Positions 32,437 to 41,696 are shown, numbered from the stretch's first letter. The stretch is DNA of 45,394 nucleotides from Variovorax sp. OV329 (GCF_900114785.1 NZ_FOUG01000027.1:1-45394); one strand, 5' to 3'. Translations and numbers: made by a program. The notes: generated by a model from the sequence alone, not told the origin.

Positions 32437-33657
32437 TCAGGCCGCCTGCGGCGCCGGCCGCACCGGCCGTGCGATGGCGCCTTCGCGCACCGGCAGGTTC
32501 ACGATGGCGGCAAACACACCCAGGGCGATGGACAGCCACCAGACGACGTCGTAGCTGCCCGTGCGGTCGTACAGGAAGCCGCCCAGCCAGACGCCCAGGA
32601 AGGAGCCGATCTGGTGGGAGAAGAAGACGAAGCCGCTGAGCATCGACAGGTGCGACACGCCGAAGATGCCGGCAACGATCGCGTTGGTGGGCGGCACGGT
32701 AGACAGCCACAGGAAGCCGATCACCGCCGAGAACACGTACACCGAGACCGGCGAGATCGGCACCGCCAGGAAGATGGCGATGGCGATGGCCCGGCCGAAG
32801 TAGATCGCCGCCAGGATCTTGCGGCGCGCCATGCGCTGGCCCAGCGAGCCGGCGGCGTAGGTGCCGAAGACGTTGAAGAGGCCGATGAGCGCCAGCGCGT
32901 AGCTCGCCACCTCCGGGCCCAGGCCCTTGTCGCGCAGGTAGCTGGGCATGTGCACGCCGATGAACACGACCTGGAAGCCGCACACGAAATAGCCGGCCAT
33001 CAGCAGGCGGAAGCTGGGGTAGCGGAAGGCCTCGGCCACCGCCTGGGCGATGCTCTGGTCGCGGTGTGCGTGGCTGGTGGTGTGGCGCGGCTCGCGCAGG
33101 CCCAGGGCCAGCGGGGCGATGATCAGCGTGGCGGCCGCCAGCACCAGCAGGGCGTTCTGCCAGCCCAGCTGGGCGATCAGGTGGCCTTCCACCGGCACCA
33201 TCAGGAACTGGCCGAAGGAGCCGGCCGCGGCCGCCACGCCCATGGCCCAGGAGCGCTTCTCGGCCGGAATCTGCCGGCCGATCACGCCGTAGATGACGGC
33301 GTAGGTGGTGCAGGCATGGGCGGCGCCGATCAGCACGCCGGTGGTCAGGGCGAACATCAACGGCGTGGTCGACAGGGCCATGCCCGCCATGCCCAGCGCG
33401 TAGACCAGCGCGCCCATCATCAGCACCTTGGAGGCGCCGATCCTGTCGGCCATCATGCCGGCGAACACGCCCATCACGCCCCACGAGAGGTTCTGCACCG
33501 CCAGGGCGAAGGAGAAGGTCTGGCGCGACCAGTCCTGCGCCTGCGTGATCGGCTGCAGCCACAGGCCGAAGCCGTGGCGGATGCCCATGGACAGGGTCAC
33601 GATCAGGGCGCCGCACAGCAGCACGCGCTGCAGGCTCAGGGGTTGCGGGGAATTCAT
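32437..33657 (-). CDS. MFS transporter, oxalate/formate antiporter-like group
   Basis: A 406-residue Major Facilitator Superfamily protein with about 12 hydrophobic segments. Signature features are SMGIRHGFGLWLQPI in helix 1, the loop 2-3 motif GMMADRIGASKVLMMGAL (GxxxDRxG type), and GGFLYDRTGSYDVVW in the second half. Proteins of this shape transport organic anions; the substrate is unknown. I choose the ATG at 33657; the frame extends to 33753 without membrane-like residues. TACATT (33673-33668) lies 10 bp before the ATG and there is no Shine-Dalgarno sequence. It is divergent from parE by 142 bp. Confidence 0.87.
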   Translation of the reverse strand: MNSPQPLSLQRVLLCGALIVTLSMGIRHGFGLWLQPITQAQDWSRQTFSFALAVQNLSWGVMGVFAGMMADRIGASKVLMMGALVYALGMAGMALSTTPLMFALTTGVLIGAAHACTTYAVIYGVIGRQIPAEKRSWAMGVAAAAGSFGQFLMVPVEGHLIAQLGWQNALLVLAAATLIIAPLALGLREPRHTTSHAHRDQSIAQAVAEAFRYPSFRLLMAGYFVCGFQVVFIGVHMPSYLRDKGLGPEVASYALALIGLFNVFGTYAAGSLGQRMARRKILAAIYFGRAIAIAIFLAVPISPVSVYVFSAVIGFLWLSTVPPTNAIVAGIFGVSHLSMLSGFVFFSHQIGSFLGVWLGGFLYDRTGSYDVVWWLSIALGVFAAIVNLPVREGAIARPVRPAPQAA

Positions 33658-33784
33658 GGTGCGGGCAAATGTAAACAAAAGGGCCGGCGGCTGCTTGTCG
33701 CCTGCGCAGCGCCATTGTTGAAATCTTTGGTGTGCTTTGATGCGCCGCGGCATCGGCCTGCAAATCGGGCGACCGGCGCCGACC

Positions 33785-33790
33785 TAGAAT
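33785..33790 (+). promoter_or_regulatory. Possible -10 element of parE (leaderless start)
   Basis: TAGAAT ends 9 bp before the parE ATG and there is no Shine-Dalgarno sequence in the gap, so the mRNA could begin at or near the start codon. No strong -35 is seen. Confidence 0.45.
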
Positions 33791-33799
33791 CCGCCGCTT

Positions 33800-35770
33800 A
33801 TGGCAAGCAAGGAACCAGGTACCTACGGCGAGGCGTCCATCCGCGTCCTCAAGGGGCTCGAGCCCGTCAAGCAGCGGCCGGGCATGTACACCCGCACCGA
33901 CAACCCGCTGCACATCATCCAGGAGGTGCTGGACAACGCCGCGGACGAGGCGCTGGCCGGCTTTGGCAAGAAGATCAAGGTCACGCTGCATACCGACGGC
34001 TCGGTGAGCGTGGAAGACGACGGCCGCGGCATTCCATTCGGGTTGCACCCGGAGGAAAAGGCGCCGGTGGTGGAACTGGTCTTCACCCGGCTGCACGCCG
34101 GTGGCAAGTTCGACAAGGGCTCCGGCGGCGCCTACAGCTTCTCCGGCGGCCTGCACGGCGTGGGCGTGAGCGTGACCAACGCGCTGTCCACCCGGCTCGA
34201 GGTGCAGTCGCACCGCGAAGGCCAGGTGGCGCGCCTGGCCTTTTCCGCCGGCGACGTGGTGGAGCCGCTGCAGGTGCGGGCCATCGAATCCGGCGAGCGC
34301 CGGCAGGGCACCACGGTGCGCGCCTGGCCCGACGGCAAGTATTTCGAATCGCACACGCTGCCCATCAATGAACTGACGCACCTGCTGCGCAGCAAGGCAG
34401 TGCTGATGCCCGGCGTGGCCGTCACGCTAGTCAACGAGAAGACAAAGGACACGCAGCAATGGCTCTACAAGGGCGGCCTGCGCGACTACCTGATGCAGAC
34501 GCTCAACGGCGACCCTGTCATTCCGCTCTTCGAAGGCACCGGCTACGCGGACAAGAACGCCGACAGCTTCGCCGAGGGCGAGGGCGCCGAATGGTGCGTG
34601 GCCTTCACGGAGGAAGGCCAGCCGGTGCGCGAGAGCTACGTCAACCTGATTCCCACCAGCGCCGGCGGCACGCATGAGAGCGGCCTGCGCGACGGCCTGT
34701 TCAACGCGGTGAAGAGCTTCGTCGAACTGCACTCGCTCCTGCCCAAGGGCGTGAAGCTGCTGCCCGAGGACGTGTTCGCACGCGCTTCCTACGTGCTCTC
34801 GGCCAAGGTGCTGGACCCGCAGTTCCAGGGCCAGATCAAGGAGCGCCTGAACTCGCGCGACGCGGTGCGCCTGGTGTCCAGCTTCGTGCGCCCGGCGCTG
34901 GAGCTGTGGCTCAATCAGCACGTGGACTACGGCCGGAAGCTGGCCGAGCTGGCCATCAAGGCCGCGCAGACGCGCCAGCGCGCCGGCCAGAAGGTCGAGA
35001 AGCGCAAGGGCTCCGGCGTGGCCGTGCTGCCCGGCAAGCTGACCGATTGCGAGAGCAAGGACATCGCGCACAACGAGGTCTTCCTGGTCGAGGGCGACTC
35101 GGCCGGCGGCAGCGCCAAGATGGGCCGCGACAAGGAAGCGCAGGCCATCCTGCCGCTGCGTGGCAAGGTGCTCAACACCTGGGAGGTGGAGCGCGACCGC
35201 CTGTTCGCCAACACCGAGATCCACGACATCTCGGTGGCCATCGGCGTGGACCCGCACGGCCCGGACGATACGCCTGACCTCTCGGGCCTGCGCTACGGCA
35301 AGGTCTGCATCCTGTCCGACGCGGACGTGGACGGCTCGCACATCCAGGTGCTGCTGCTCACGCTCTTCTTCCGCCACTTCCCGAAGCTGATCGACACCGG
35401 CCACGTCTACGTTGCCAAGCCGCCGCTGTTCCGCGTGGACGCGCCGGCGCGCGGCAAGAAGCCGGCCGCCAAGCTCTACGCGCTGGACGAGGGCGAACTC
35501 ACCGCCATCCTGGACAAGCTGCGCAAGGACGGCGTGCGCGAAGGCGCCTGGACCATCAGCCGCTTCAAGGGCCTGGGCGAAATGAGCGCCGAGCAGTTGT
35601 GGGAGACCACCCTCAACCCCGACACCCGTCGCCTGCTGCAGGTGCGCCTGGGCAAGCTGGACTTCTCGCAGACGCAGGGCGAGATCACCAAGCTCATGGG
35701 CAAGGGCGAGGCGGCGGCGCGGCGCGAACTCATGGAACTGCGCGGCGACGACGTGGAGGTCGATGTCTGA
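33800..35770 (+). CDS. parE: DNA topoisomerase IV subunit B
   Basis: A 656-residue GHKL ATPase subunit of topoisomerase IV. The ATPase domain has DNAADEALAG (Bergerat motif I with the catalytic Glu), VEDDGRGIPFGLHPEE and GGLHGVGVSVTNALS. The TOPRIM domain has EGDSAGGSAKMGRDKEAQAILPL and SDADVDGSHI, and the C-terminus ends LGKLDFSQTQGEITKLMGKGEAAARR. The protein supplies ATP turnover for decatenating replicated chromosomes with ParC. The IPFGLHPEE region, rather than IPVDIHPxE, is typical of ParE over GyrB in this group. parC is two genes downstream, with a lytic transglycosylase between them. Confidence 0.95.
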   Translation: MASKEPGTYGEASIRVLKGLEPVKQRPGMYTRTDNPLHIIQEVLDNAADEALAGFGKKIKVTLHTDGSVSVEDDGRGIPFGLHPEEKAPVVELVFTRLHAGGKFDKGSGGAYSFSGGLHGVGVSVTNALSTRLEVQSHREGQVARLAFSAGDVVEPLQVRAIESGERRQGTTVRAWPDGKYFESHTLPINELTHLLRSKAVLMPGVAVTLVNEKTKDTQQWLYKGGLRDYLMQTLNGDPVIPLFEGTGYADKNADSFAEGEGAEWCVAFTEEGQPVRESYVNLIPTSAGGTHESGLRDGLFNAVKSFVELHSLLPKGVKLLPEDVFARASYVLSAKVLDPQFQGQIKERLNSRDAVRLVSSFVRPALELWLNQHVDYGRKLAELAIKAAQTRQRAGQKVEKRKGSGVAVLPGKLTDCESKDIAHNEVFLVEGDSAGGSAKMGRDKEAQAILPLRGKVLNTWEVERDRLFANTEIHDISVAIGVDPHGPDDTPDLSGLRYGKVCILSDADVDGSHIQVLLLTLFFRHFPKLIDTGHVYVAKPPLFRVDAPARGKKPAAKLYALDEGELTAILDKLRKDGVREGAWTISRFKGLGEMSAEQLWETTLNPDTRRLLQVRLGKLDFSQTQGEITKLMGKGEAAARRELMELRGDDVEVDV

Positions 35771-35848
35771 TCGGGCAAGCGCCCGGCCGTGCGTTCGAAT
35801 CGATTCAACGAGATCCGATGGACGACAACATTCAAGCCGGGCTGGGCG

Positions 35849-36721
35849 ATGTCCAGATGGACGTCTGACCAACTGCAACGCGCGAAGCCTGGTCTTCGCC
35901 TGCGCACGGTGCTGATCGCACTGGGCATGGCGGCGCTGTGGCCGCTCGCGCAGGCCGCCAGCATCTACGGCTACGTGGACGAGAAGGGCGTGGCGCATTT
36001 CGCGTCCGAGCCGCTGGATGCGCGCTACCAGCTCTTCTTCAAGGCGGGCCAGAGCTTCGACACGGCAGCCGGCCTGCCGGGCGCGGGCGCAGGCCGCGGC
36101 GGGTCCACGGCCGCGCAGCGCAGCCTGCTGGCCATGTTCGATGCCTCGCCCGGCTACAGGAACGCCAAGCGGGCGCTGCGCGACGCGGCGCACCGGCACG
36201 ACATCGACTACGAACTGCTGCAGGCCCTGGTGGCCACCGAATCGGGCTTCGACCCGCAGGCCGTGTCGCCCAAGGGCGCGCTGGGCCTGATGCAGGTGAT
36301 GCCCGACACGGCTGCGCGCTACGGCGTGCGCGGCGACGCACGCGCCACCGTCGAGGCCAAGCTCTTCGACCCGCGCCAGAACGTGGCCACAGGCTCGCGC
36401 TACCTTGCCGACCTGATCGTCCTCTTCCCTGGCCGGCTGGACCTGGCGCTGGCTGCCTACAACGCCGGCGAGGGCGCGGTGCAGAAGGCGGGCAACCGCA
36501 TTCCCAACTACCCCGAGACGCGCAACTACGTCGCCACCGTCATGCAGCTGTACGCCTACCTCAAGCCCGAGGCAGCACTTCGTGCCGGCACGGGTGGTGG
36601 CAAGCCTGGCCGCGTGCGCATGGAGCTGGCAGGCCCCAAGGGCGGCGCGATCGGCCGCGGCAACGTGCCGCCGCCGGGCATGGCGATGCCGGCCGCACCG
36701 GCCCTGCCTGAGACGCCCTGA
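35849..36721 (+). CDS. Lytic transglycosylase (Slt70-like catalytic domain)
   Basis: A 290-residue exported protein. A signal-like hydrophobic segment (LRTVLIALGMAALWPLAQAA, about 18-37) is followed by a DUF4124-like beta segment (SIYGYVDEKGVAHFASEPL) and a family 23 transglycosylase domain: Glu131 in VATESGFDPQAVSPKGALGLMQVMP is catalytic, and AAYNAGEGAV is the conserved loop. It cleaves peptidoglycan to 1,6-anhydromuropeptides. Start choice is uncertain: the ATG at 35849 is used, but a GTG at 35789 also lies in frame. A 16-codon open frame at 35818-35868 overlaps the 5' end. It sits between parE and parC. Confidence 0.86.
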   Translation: MSRWTSDQLQRAKPGLRLRTVLIALGMAALWPLAQAASIYGYVDEKGVAHFASEPLDARYQLFFKAGQSFDTAAGLPGAGAGRGGSTAAQRSLLAMFDASPGYRNAKRALRDAAHRHDIDYELLQALVATESGFDPQAVSPKGALGLMQVMPDTAARYGVRGDARATVEAKLFDPRQNVATGSRYLADLIVLFPGRLDLALAAYNAGEGAVQKAGNRIPNYPETRNYVATVMQLYAYLKPEAALRAGTGGGKPGRVRMELAGPKGGAIGRGNVPPPGMAMPAAPALPETP

Positions 36722-36756
36722 TCTTCTTGCGCATCCGACTTTCAAATTTTCTTGAG

Positions 36757-36762
36757 TAGCCT
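36757..36762 (+). promoter_or_regulatory. Possible -10 element of parC
   Basis: TAGCCT ends 8 bp before the parC ATG, following the same pattern as parE, xerD and coaBC. The 49-bp gap before parC is AT-rich compared with its surroundings and holds no obvious Shine-Dalgarno sequence. Confidence 0.3.
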
Positions 36763-36770
36763 GTTTTCTT

Positions 36771-39149
36771 ATGGATTCCGAACAACCCACGCTCGACCTT
36801 CCGCCGCCCGATGATGACGGCGGCCTGACCCTGGCCGACTACGCGCAGCAGGCCTACCTGGAATACGCGCTTTCCGTCGTGAAGGGCCGCGCGCTGCCCG
36901 ACGTGTGCGACGGCCAGAAGCCTGTGCAGCGCCGCATCCTGTATTCGATGTCGCGCATGGGCCTGGGCTTCGGCGGCGCCAACGGCACCGTGGGCGCCAA
37001 GCCCGTGAAGAGCGCCCGCGTGGTGGGCGACGTGCTGGGCCGCTTCCATCCGCACGGCGACCAGGCGGCCTACGACGCGCTGGTGCGCATGGCGCAGGAC
37101 TTCGCGCAGCGCTACCCGCTGGTGGACGGCCAGGGCAACTTCGGCAGCCGCGACGGCGACGGCGCGGCGGCCATGCGCTACACCGAGGCGCGCCTGTCGC
37201 GCATCACCAGCCTGCTGCTCGACGAGATCGACGAGGGCACGGTGGACTTCGTGCCCAACTACGACGGCAGCACCGACGAGCCCCGGCTGCTGCCCGCGCG
37301 CCTGCCTTTCGTGCTGCTCAACGGCGCCAGCGGCATCGCCGTGGGCCTGGCCACCGAGATCCCCAGCCACAACCTGCGCGAGGTGGCCGATGCCTGCATG
37401 GCGCTCGTCAAGAGCGGCGGCAAGCTGAGCGACGAGGAACTGGCCGGCATGATCCCCGGCCCCGACTATCCGGGTGGCGCGCAGATCATCAGCAGCCCGG
37501 CCGACATCGCCGAGGCCTACCGCACCGGCCGCGGCTCGATCAAGGTGCGCGCGCGCTGGAAGATCGAGGACCTGGCGCGCGGCCAGTGGCAGCTGGTGGT
37601 CAACGAGCTGCCCCCGGGCGTGAGCTCGCAGAAGGTGCTGGAGGAGATCGAGGAACTCACCAACCCCAAGGTGCGCGCCGGCAAGAAGGCGCTCAGCGCG
37701 GAGCAGACGCAGTTGAAGGCCGCGGTGCTCTCGGTGCTCGACGTGGTGCGCGACGAATCGAGCAAGGACGCGCCGGTGCGCCTGGTGTTCGAGCCCAAGA
37801 CCAGCCGCATCAGCCAGGAAGAGTTCATCACGACGCTGCTGGCCCACACCTCGCTGGAAAGCTCCGCCCCCATCAACCTGACGATGGTGGGCATCGACGG
37901 CAAGCCGGTGCAGAAGTCGCTGCGCCAGATCCTGAGCGAATGGGTGGAGTTCCGTGCGAAGACGGTGCAGCGCCGCTCGCAGTACCGCCTGGACAAGGTG
38001 CTGGACCGCATCCACATCCTCGAAGGCCGGCAGCTGGTGCTGCTGAACATCGACGAAGTGATCGCCATCATCCGCGCCGCCGAGGACCCCAAGGCGGCGC
38101 TGATCGCGCGCTTCAAGCTGTCGGATCGCCAGGCCGAGGACATCCTGGAAATCCGCCTGCGCCAACTGGCCCGGCTGGAAGCCATCAAGATCGAGCAGGA
38201 GCTTGCCAACCTGCGCGAGGACCAGAAGAAGCTCGAAGAAGTGCTGGGCAATCCGGCCACGCTGCGCCGCCTGCTCATCAAGGAAATCGAGCAGGACACC
38301 AAGACCTTCGGCGACGAGCGCCGCACCCTCATCCAGGCCGAGAAGCGCGCCGTGGCCGAGGTGCGCGTGGTCGACGAGCCGGTGACGGTGATCGTGTCGC
38401 AGAAGGGCTGGGTGCGCACCCAGAAGGGCTGGGCGGCCGATCGAAGCGCGCCGGCGGAATACAGCTTCAAGTCCGGCGACGAGCTCTACGAGGCCTTCGA
38501 ATGCCGCAGCGTCGACACGCTGCTGGTGTTCGGCACCGCCAAGGACAAGAGCGTGCGCGTCTACACCGTGGCGGTGGCTTCGCTGCCCGGCGGGCGCGGC
38601 GACGGCCAGCCGGTGACCACGCTCATCGACCTGGAAAGCGGCACGCAGGTGCAGCATTTCTTCGCCGGCCCGGTGGGCGCCAGCCTGCTGCTGTCCAACA
38701 CCGGCGGCTACGGCTTCATCGCCACGGTGGAGAACATGATGTCGCGCCAGCGTGGCGGCAAGGCCTTCATCGACGTGGGCGAGGGCGAGGGCCTGTGCCG
38801 GCCCTCGCTGGTGGGCGGGGCCAGCGGTGCCGAGCCGCAGTCCATGGCCACGCACGTGGCCTGCGCGTCCACGGGCGGACGCATCCTGACCTTCGAGATC
38901 GCCGAACTGAAGGCGCTGCCCAAGGGTGGCCGCGGCCTCACGCTGATCGACCTGGATGCCAAGGACACCCTCGCCGGCGCCGCAGCCTACACGCGCAGCG
39001 TGAAGATCGAAGGCATCGGCCGCGGCGGCAAGCCGCGCGACGAGACGCTGGAGATCCGTTCGCTCAACAACGCCCGCGCCGGTCGCGGACGCAAGGGCAA
39101 GGCGGCCGACCTGGGCTTCAAGCCCACTTCCATCGTGCGGGTGCAATGA
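36771..39149 (+). CDS. parC: DNA topoisomerase IV subunit A
   Basis: A 792-residue topoisomerase IV A subunit. The DNA-cleaving Tyr137 is in AAAMRYTEARLS, and the QRDR region HPHGDQAAYDALVRMAQDF holds Gln98 and Asp102 where E. coli ParC has Ser80 and Glu84. The central breakage-reunion domain (to about 490) is followed by a C-terminal beta-pinwheel with repeats such as KGWVRTQKGW and VENMMSRQRGGKAFIDVGEGEG. It lacks the GyrA-box motif, supporting ParC over GyrA. The stop overlaps the ATG of a small downstream gene (4 bp). Confidence 0.95.
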   Translation: MDSEQPTLDLPPPDDDGGLTLADYAQQAYLEYALSVVKGRALPDVCDGQKPVQRRILYSMSRMGLGFGGANGTVGAKPVKSARVVGDVLGRFHPHGDQAAYDALVRMAQDFAQRYPLVDGQGNFGSRDGDGAAAMRYTEARLSRITSLLLDEIDEGTVDFVPNYDGSTDEPRLLPARLPFVLLNGASGIAVGLATEIPSHNLREVADACMALVKSGGKLSDEELAGMIPGPDYPGGAQIISSPADIAEAYRTGRGSIKVRARWKIEDLARGQWQLVVNELPPGVSSQKVLEEIEELTNPKVRAGKKALSAEQTQLKAAVLSVLDVVRDESSKDAPVRLVFEPKTSRISQEEFITTLLAHTSLESSAPINLTMVGIDGKPVQKSLRQILSEWVEFRAKTVQRRSQYRLDKVLDRIHILEGRQLVLLNIDEVIAIIRAAEDPKAALIARFKLSDRQAEDILEIRLRQLARLEAIKIEQELANLREDQKKLEEVLGNPATLRRLLIKEIEQDTKTFGDERRTLIQAEKRAVAEVRVVDEPVTVIVSQKGWVRTQKGWAADRSAPAEYSFKSGDELYEAFECRSVDTLLVFGTAKDKSVRVYTVAVASLPGGRGDGQPVTTLIDLESGTQVQHFFAGPVGASLLLSNTGGYGFIATVENMMSRQRGGKAFIDVGEGEGLCRPSLVGGASGAEPQSMATHVACASTGGRILTFEIAELKALPKGGRGLTLIDLDAKDTLAGAAAYTRSVKIEGIGRGGKPRDETLEIRSLNNARAGRGRKGKAADLGFKPTSIVRVQ

Positions 39150-39334
39150 TGGTGGACAGCATCGGCATCATCGGCCTGGTCATCGTCGTGGTGAGCGGCC
39201 TGGGCAGCTTCGTGCTGGGCCGCTGGCTCTCCAACAGGCGCCGCGCGAAGAAGGGCGCGGAGAAGCGCGCGGCCGAGCAGGCCGCCCAGAGCCGCCAGGT
39301 GCGCCGCGCGCGCGAGCGGCGCGACCGGCGCTGA
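39146..39334 (+). CDS. Small membrane protein coupled to parC (62 residues)
   Basis: An ATG inside the parC stop (ATGA overlap; a second ATG follows directly) opens 62 codons. One hydrophobic helix (SIGIIGLVIVVVSGLGSFVLG, about 5-25) precedes a highly basic C-terminal half (RRRAKKGAEKRAAEQAAQSRQ and RRARERR). The topology should place the basic tail in the cytoplasm. No family is recognised. The overlap with parC argues for real, coupled translation. Confidence 0.62.
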   Translation: MMVDSIGIIGLVIVVVSGLGSFVLGRWLSNRRRAKKGAEKRAAEQAAQSRQVRRARERRDRR

Positions 39335-39388
39335 GCCACGACAATCCCTGCATCCCCCTCTTTTTTCTCCAGAAGCGAAGCGGCACCC

Positions 39389-40054
39389 ATGTCCCTCCCT
39401 CCCATCGAAATCGAGACCGCCCCGAACCCCACCGCCTCCATCGTGCTGATGCACGGCCTGGGCGCCGACGGCAACGACTTCGTGCCCATCGCGCAGGAGC
39501 TGGACCTGTCCAGCGTGGGCCCGGTGCGTTTCGTTTTCCCGAACGCGCCGGTGATGCCGGTCACCATCAACGGCGGCTACCAGATGCCGGCCTGGTACGA
39601 CATCTACGGCCCGAACCTGGTGCAGCGCGAGGACGAGGCGGGCCTGCGCCGTTCGCAGGCCAGCATCGAGGCGGTCATCGAGAAGGAGAAGTCGCGCGGC
39701 ATCGCCGCCGACCGCATCGTGGTGGCCGGCTTCTCCCAGGGCTGCGCCATGGCGCTGATGACGGGCCTGCGCCACAAGGAAAAGCTGGCTGGCATCGTGG
39801 GGCTGTCGGGCTACCTGCCCCTCGCAGCGACGCTGGAAGCCGAGCGCCACGGCGCCAACCACGACACGCCCATCTTCCTGGCCCATGGCAGCGCCGACCC
39901 GGTGGTGGTGCTGCAGCGCGCCACCGCCACCCGCGACGCGCTCCAGGCGCTGGGCTACCAGGTCGACTGGCACGAGTACCCGATGGCGCACTCGGTCTGC
40001 ATGGAGGAGATCGCCGATCTCAACGCCTGGCTGCTGAAGGTGCTGGCCCGCTAG
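39389..40054 (+). CDS. Alpha/beta-hydrolase esterase (carboxylesterase/phospholipase family)
   Basis: A 221-residue serine hydrolase of the Abhydrolase_2 family. The oxyanion loop LMHGLGADGNDF is near residue 20, the nucleophile serine in GFSQGCAM at about residue 114, the acid Asp in HGSADPVV and the catalytic His in EYPMAHSV. Such enzymes cleave short-chain esters or lysophospholipids, and some act as acyl-protein thioesterases. The substrate here is unknown. The gene begins 54 bp after the small basic membrane protein gene and ends 85 bp before gshA. Confidence 0.9.
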   Translation: MSLPPIEIETAPNPTASIVLMHGLGADGNDFVPIAQELDLSSVGPVRFVFPNAPVMPVTINGGYQMPAWYDIYGPNLVQREDEAGLRRSQASIEAVIEKEKSRGIAADRIVVAGFSQGCAMALMTGLRHKEKLAGIVGLSGYLPLAATLEAERHGANHDTPIFLAHGSADPVVVLQRATATRDALQALGYQVDWHEYPMAHSVCMEEIADLNAWLLKVLAR

Positions 40055-40139
40055 CGGCCGCCGGGGGCGCTTGACCGTCCCCGAGCAGGTCTTGGCGGGG
40101 CATGCTAACTTCCAGCCCCACAAAAGAACGACCGGTCCT

Positions 40140-41696
40140 ATGGAAATGAGCACATTGCAGGAGCGTGTGGACGCGCTCTCGACCGCGCGTCTGCTGGGCA
40201 TGCGCCGCGGCATCGAGAAGGAAAGCCTGCGGGCCCAGCCCGACGGCCGGCTGGCCCTGACGCCGCACCCCGCGGCGCTGGGTTCGGCGCTGACCCACCC
40301 CCACATCACCACCGATTTCAGCGAATCGCAGGTGGAGCTCATCACCGGCGCCCACACCGAGGTGGAAGCCTGCCTGGCCGAGCTGACCCGCATCCACCAG
40401 TTCAGCTACCGTGCGCTGAAGGAAGGCGACGAGCGCCTGTGGGTCTCGAGCATGCCCTGCGGCCTGCCGGCGGACGAAACCATTCCGATCGGGCGCTACG
40501 GCTCCTCCAACGTGGGTCGCGCCAAGAGCGTCTACCGCATGGGCCTGGCCTACCGCTATGGCCGGCGCATGCAGACCATCTCGGGCATCCACTACAACTG
40601 GTCGCTGCCTGAAGTGAGCAGCGAGCAGTACTTCGGGCTGATCCGCAACTTCCGCCGCAACGCCTTCCTTCTGCTCTACCTCTTCGGTGCATCGCCGTCG
40701 CTGTGTTCCACCTTCGTGGCCGGCCGCGAGCACGAGCTGCAGCCGCTCGGCGAAGGCAGCATGCACATGCCGCACGGCACGTCGCTGCGCATGGGCCGGC
40801 TCGGCTACCAGAGCGATGCGCAGGCCTCGCTCGCCGTGAGCTACAACAGCCTGGACGGCTACGGCGCCTCGCTGGAAGACGCACTCACGCACCCCTGGCC
40901 TGCCTACGAGGCCATCGGCATCCAGGGCCCGGGCGGCGAATACAACCAGCTGGCCACCACGCTGCTGCAGATCGAGAACGAGTTCTACGGCACCATCCGC
41001 CCCAAGCGCACCATCTTCACCGGCGAGCGCCCGCTGCACGCGCTGCGCGAGCGCGGCGTGGAGTACATCGAGGTGCGGCTGATGGACCTGGACCCCTTCG
41101 AGCCTGTGGGCATCCGTGCATCGACCATGCGCTTCCTGGACGTGTTCCTGATGCACTGCCTGCTCACCGACAGCCCCGACGACACGCCGGCGGAAATCGC
41201 CGAGCTGGCGCGCAACCAGCACCTGACGGCAGCGCGTGGCCGCGAGCCCGGCCTGAAGCTGCAGCGTGCGGGCCGCGAGCTTGGCCTGGCGGCGTGGGGC
41301 GCGGAGTTGATCGCGCAGCTCGGCCCGATCGCCGCCGCCCTCGACGCGGCGCATGGCGGCGAGCTGCATGCGCAGGCCGTGCGCGACGCAGCCGCTGCGC
41401 TGCAGTCGCCCGACAGCCTGCCTTCGGCCCGCGTGCTGGCGGCCATGGCGCGAGACCATGACAACTCCTTCGTGTCCTTCGTGCGCGCGCAGTCGGAATC
41501 GACGCGCGAGTACATCGACGGCCTGCCCTGGGCCGAGCATGAGCAGGCGCATTTCGAGCAGATGACGCAGGACTCGGTGGACGCACAGCAGAAGATCGAG
41601 GACGGCGACACCATGCCCTTCGAGATCTATCGCCAGCAGTACGTGTCCGCCGACCGGCTCGGCCTGCGCAGGCGCGCGGCCGTCGCGTCCCTTTAG
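40140..41696 (+). CDS. gshA: Glutamate-cysteine ligase
   Basis: A 518-residue gamma-glutamylcysteine synthetase of the proteobacterial GshA type, the same length as E. coli GshA from memory. The N-terminus has GMRRGIEKESLRAQPDGRLA and TTDFSESQVELIT. The central part has SGIHYNWSLP, FGASPSLC and QIENEFYGTIRPKR, and the arginine-rich nucleotide/glutamate site is around EVRLMDLDPF. It makes gamma-Glu-Cys from glutamate, cysteine and ATP for glutathione. I use the ATG at 40140, giving MEMSTLQERV; no ribosome binding site is clear. Confidence 0.93.
   Translation: MEMSTLQERVDALSTARLLGMRRGIEKESLRAQPDGRLALTPHPAALGSALTHPHITTDFSESQVELITGAHTEVEACLAELTRIHQFSYRALKEGDERLWVSSMPCGLPADETIPIGRYGSSNVGRAKSVYRMGLAYRYGRRMQTISGIHYNWSLPEVSSEQYFGLIRNFRRNAFLLLYLFGASPSLCSTFVAGREHELQPLGEGSMHMPHGTSLRMGRLGYQSDAQASLAVSYNSLDGYGASLEDALTHPWPAYEAIGIQGPGGEYNQLATTLLQIENEFYGTIRPKRTIFTGERPLHALRERGVEYIEVRLMDLDPFEPVGIRASTMRFLDVFLMHCLLTDSPDDTPAEIAELARNQHLTAARGREPGLKLQRAGRELGLAAWGAELIAQLGPIAAALDAAHGGELHAQAVRDAAAALQSPDSLPSARVLAAMARDHDNSFVSFVRAQSESTREYIDGLPWAEHEQAHFEQMTQDSVDAQQKIEDGDTMPFEIYRQQYVSADRLGLRRRAAVASL

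Noticed and set aside
32411..34381. Long minus-strand frame covering the MFS gene and the start of parE
   Set aside because: Out of frame with the MFS transporter, low-complexity composition, and antisense to the conserved ParE ATPase domain.
36561..39146. An 861-codon open frame on the strand opposite parC, and a 989-codon one at 7854-10823 opposite kdgD, the aldehyde dehydrogenase and the monooxygenase
   Set aside because: These are His/Ala/Arg/Gly-rich mirror frames caused by high GC at third positions. They have no recognisable domain and run across several real genes.
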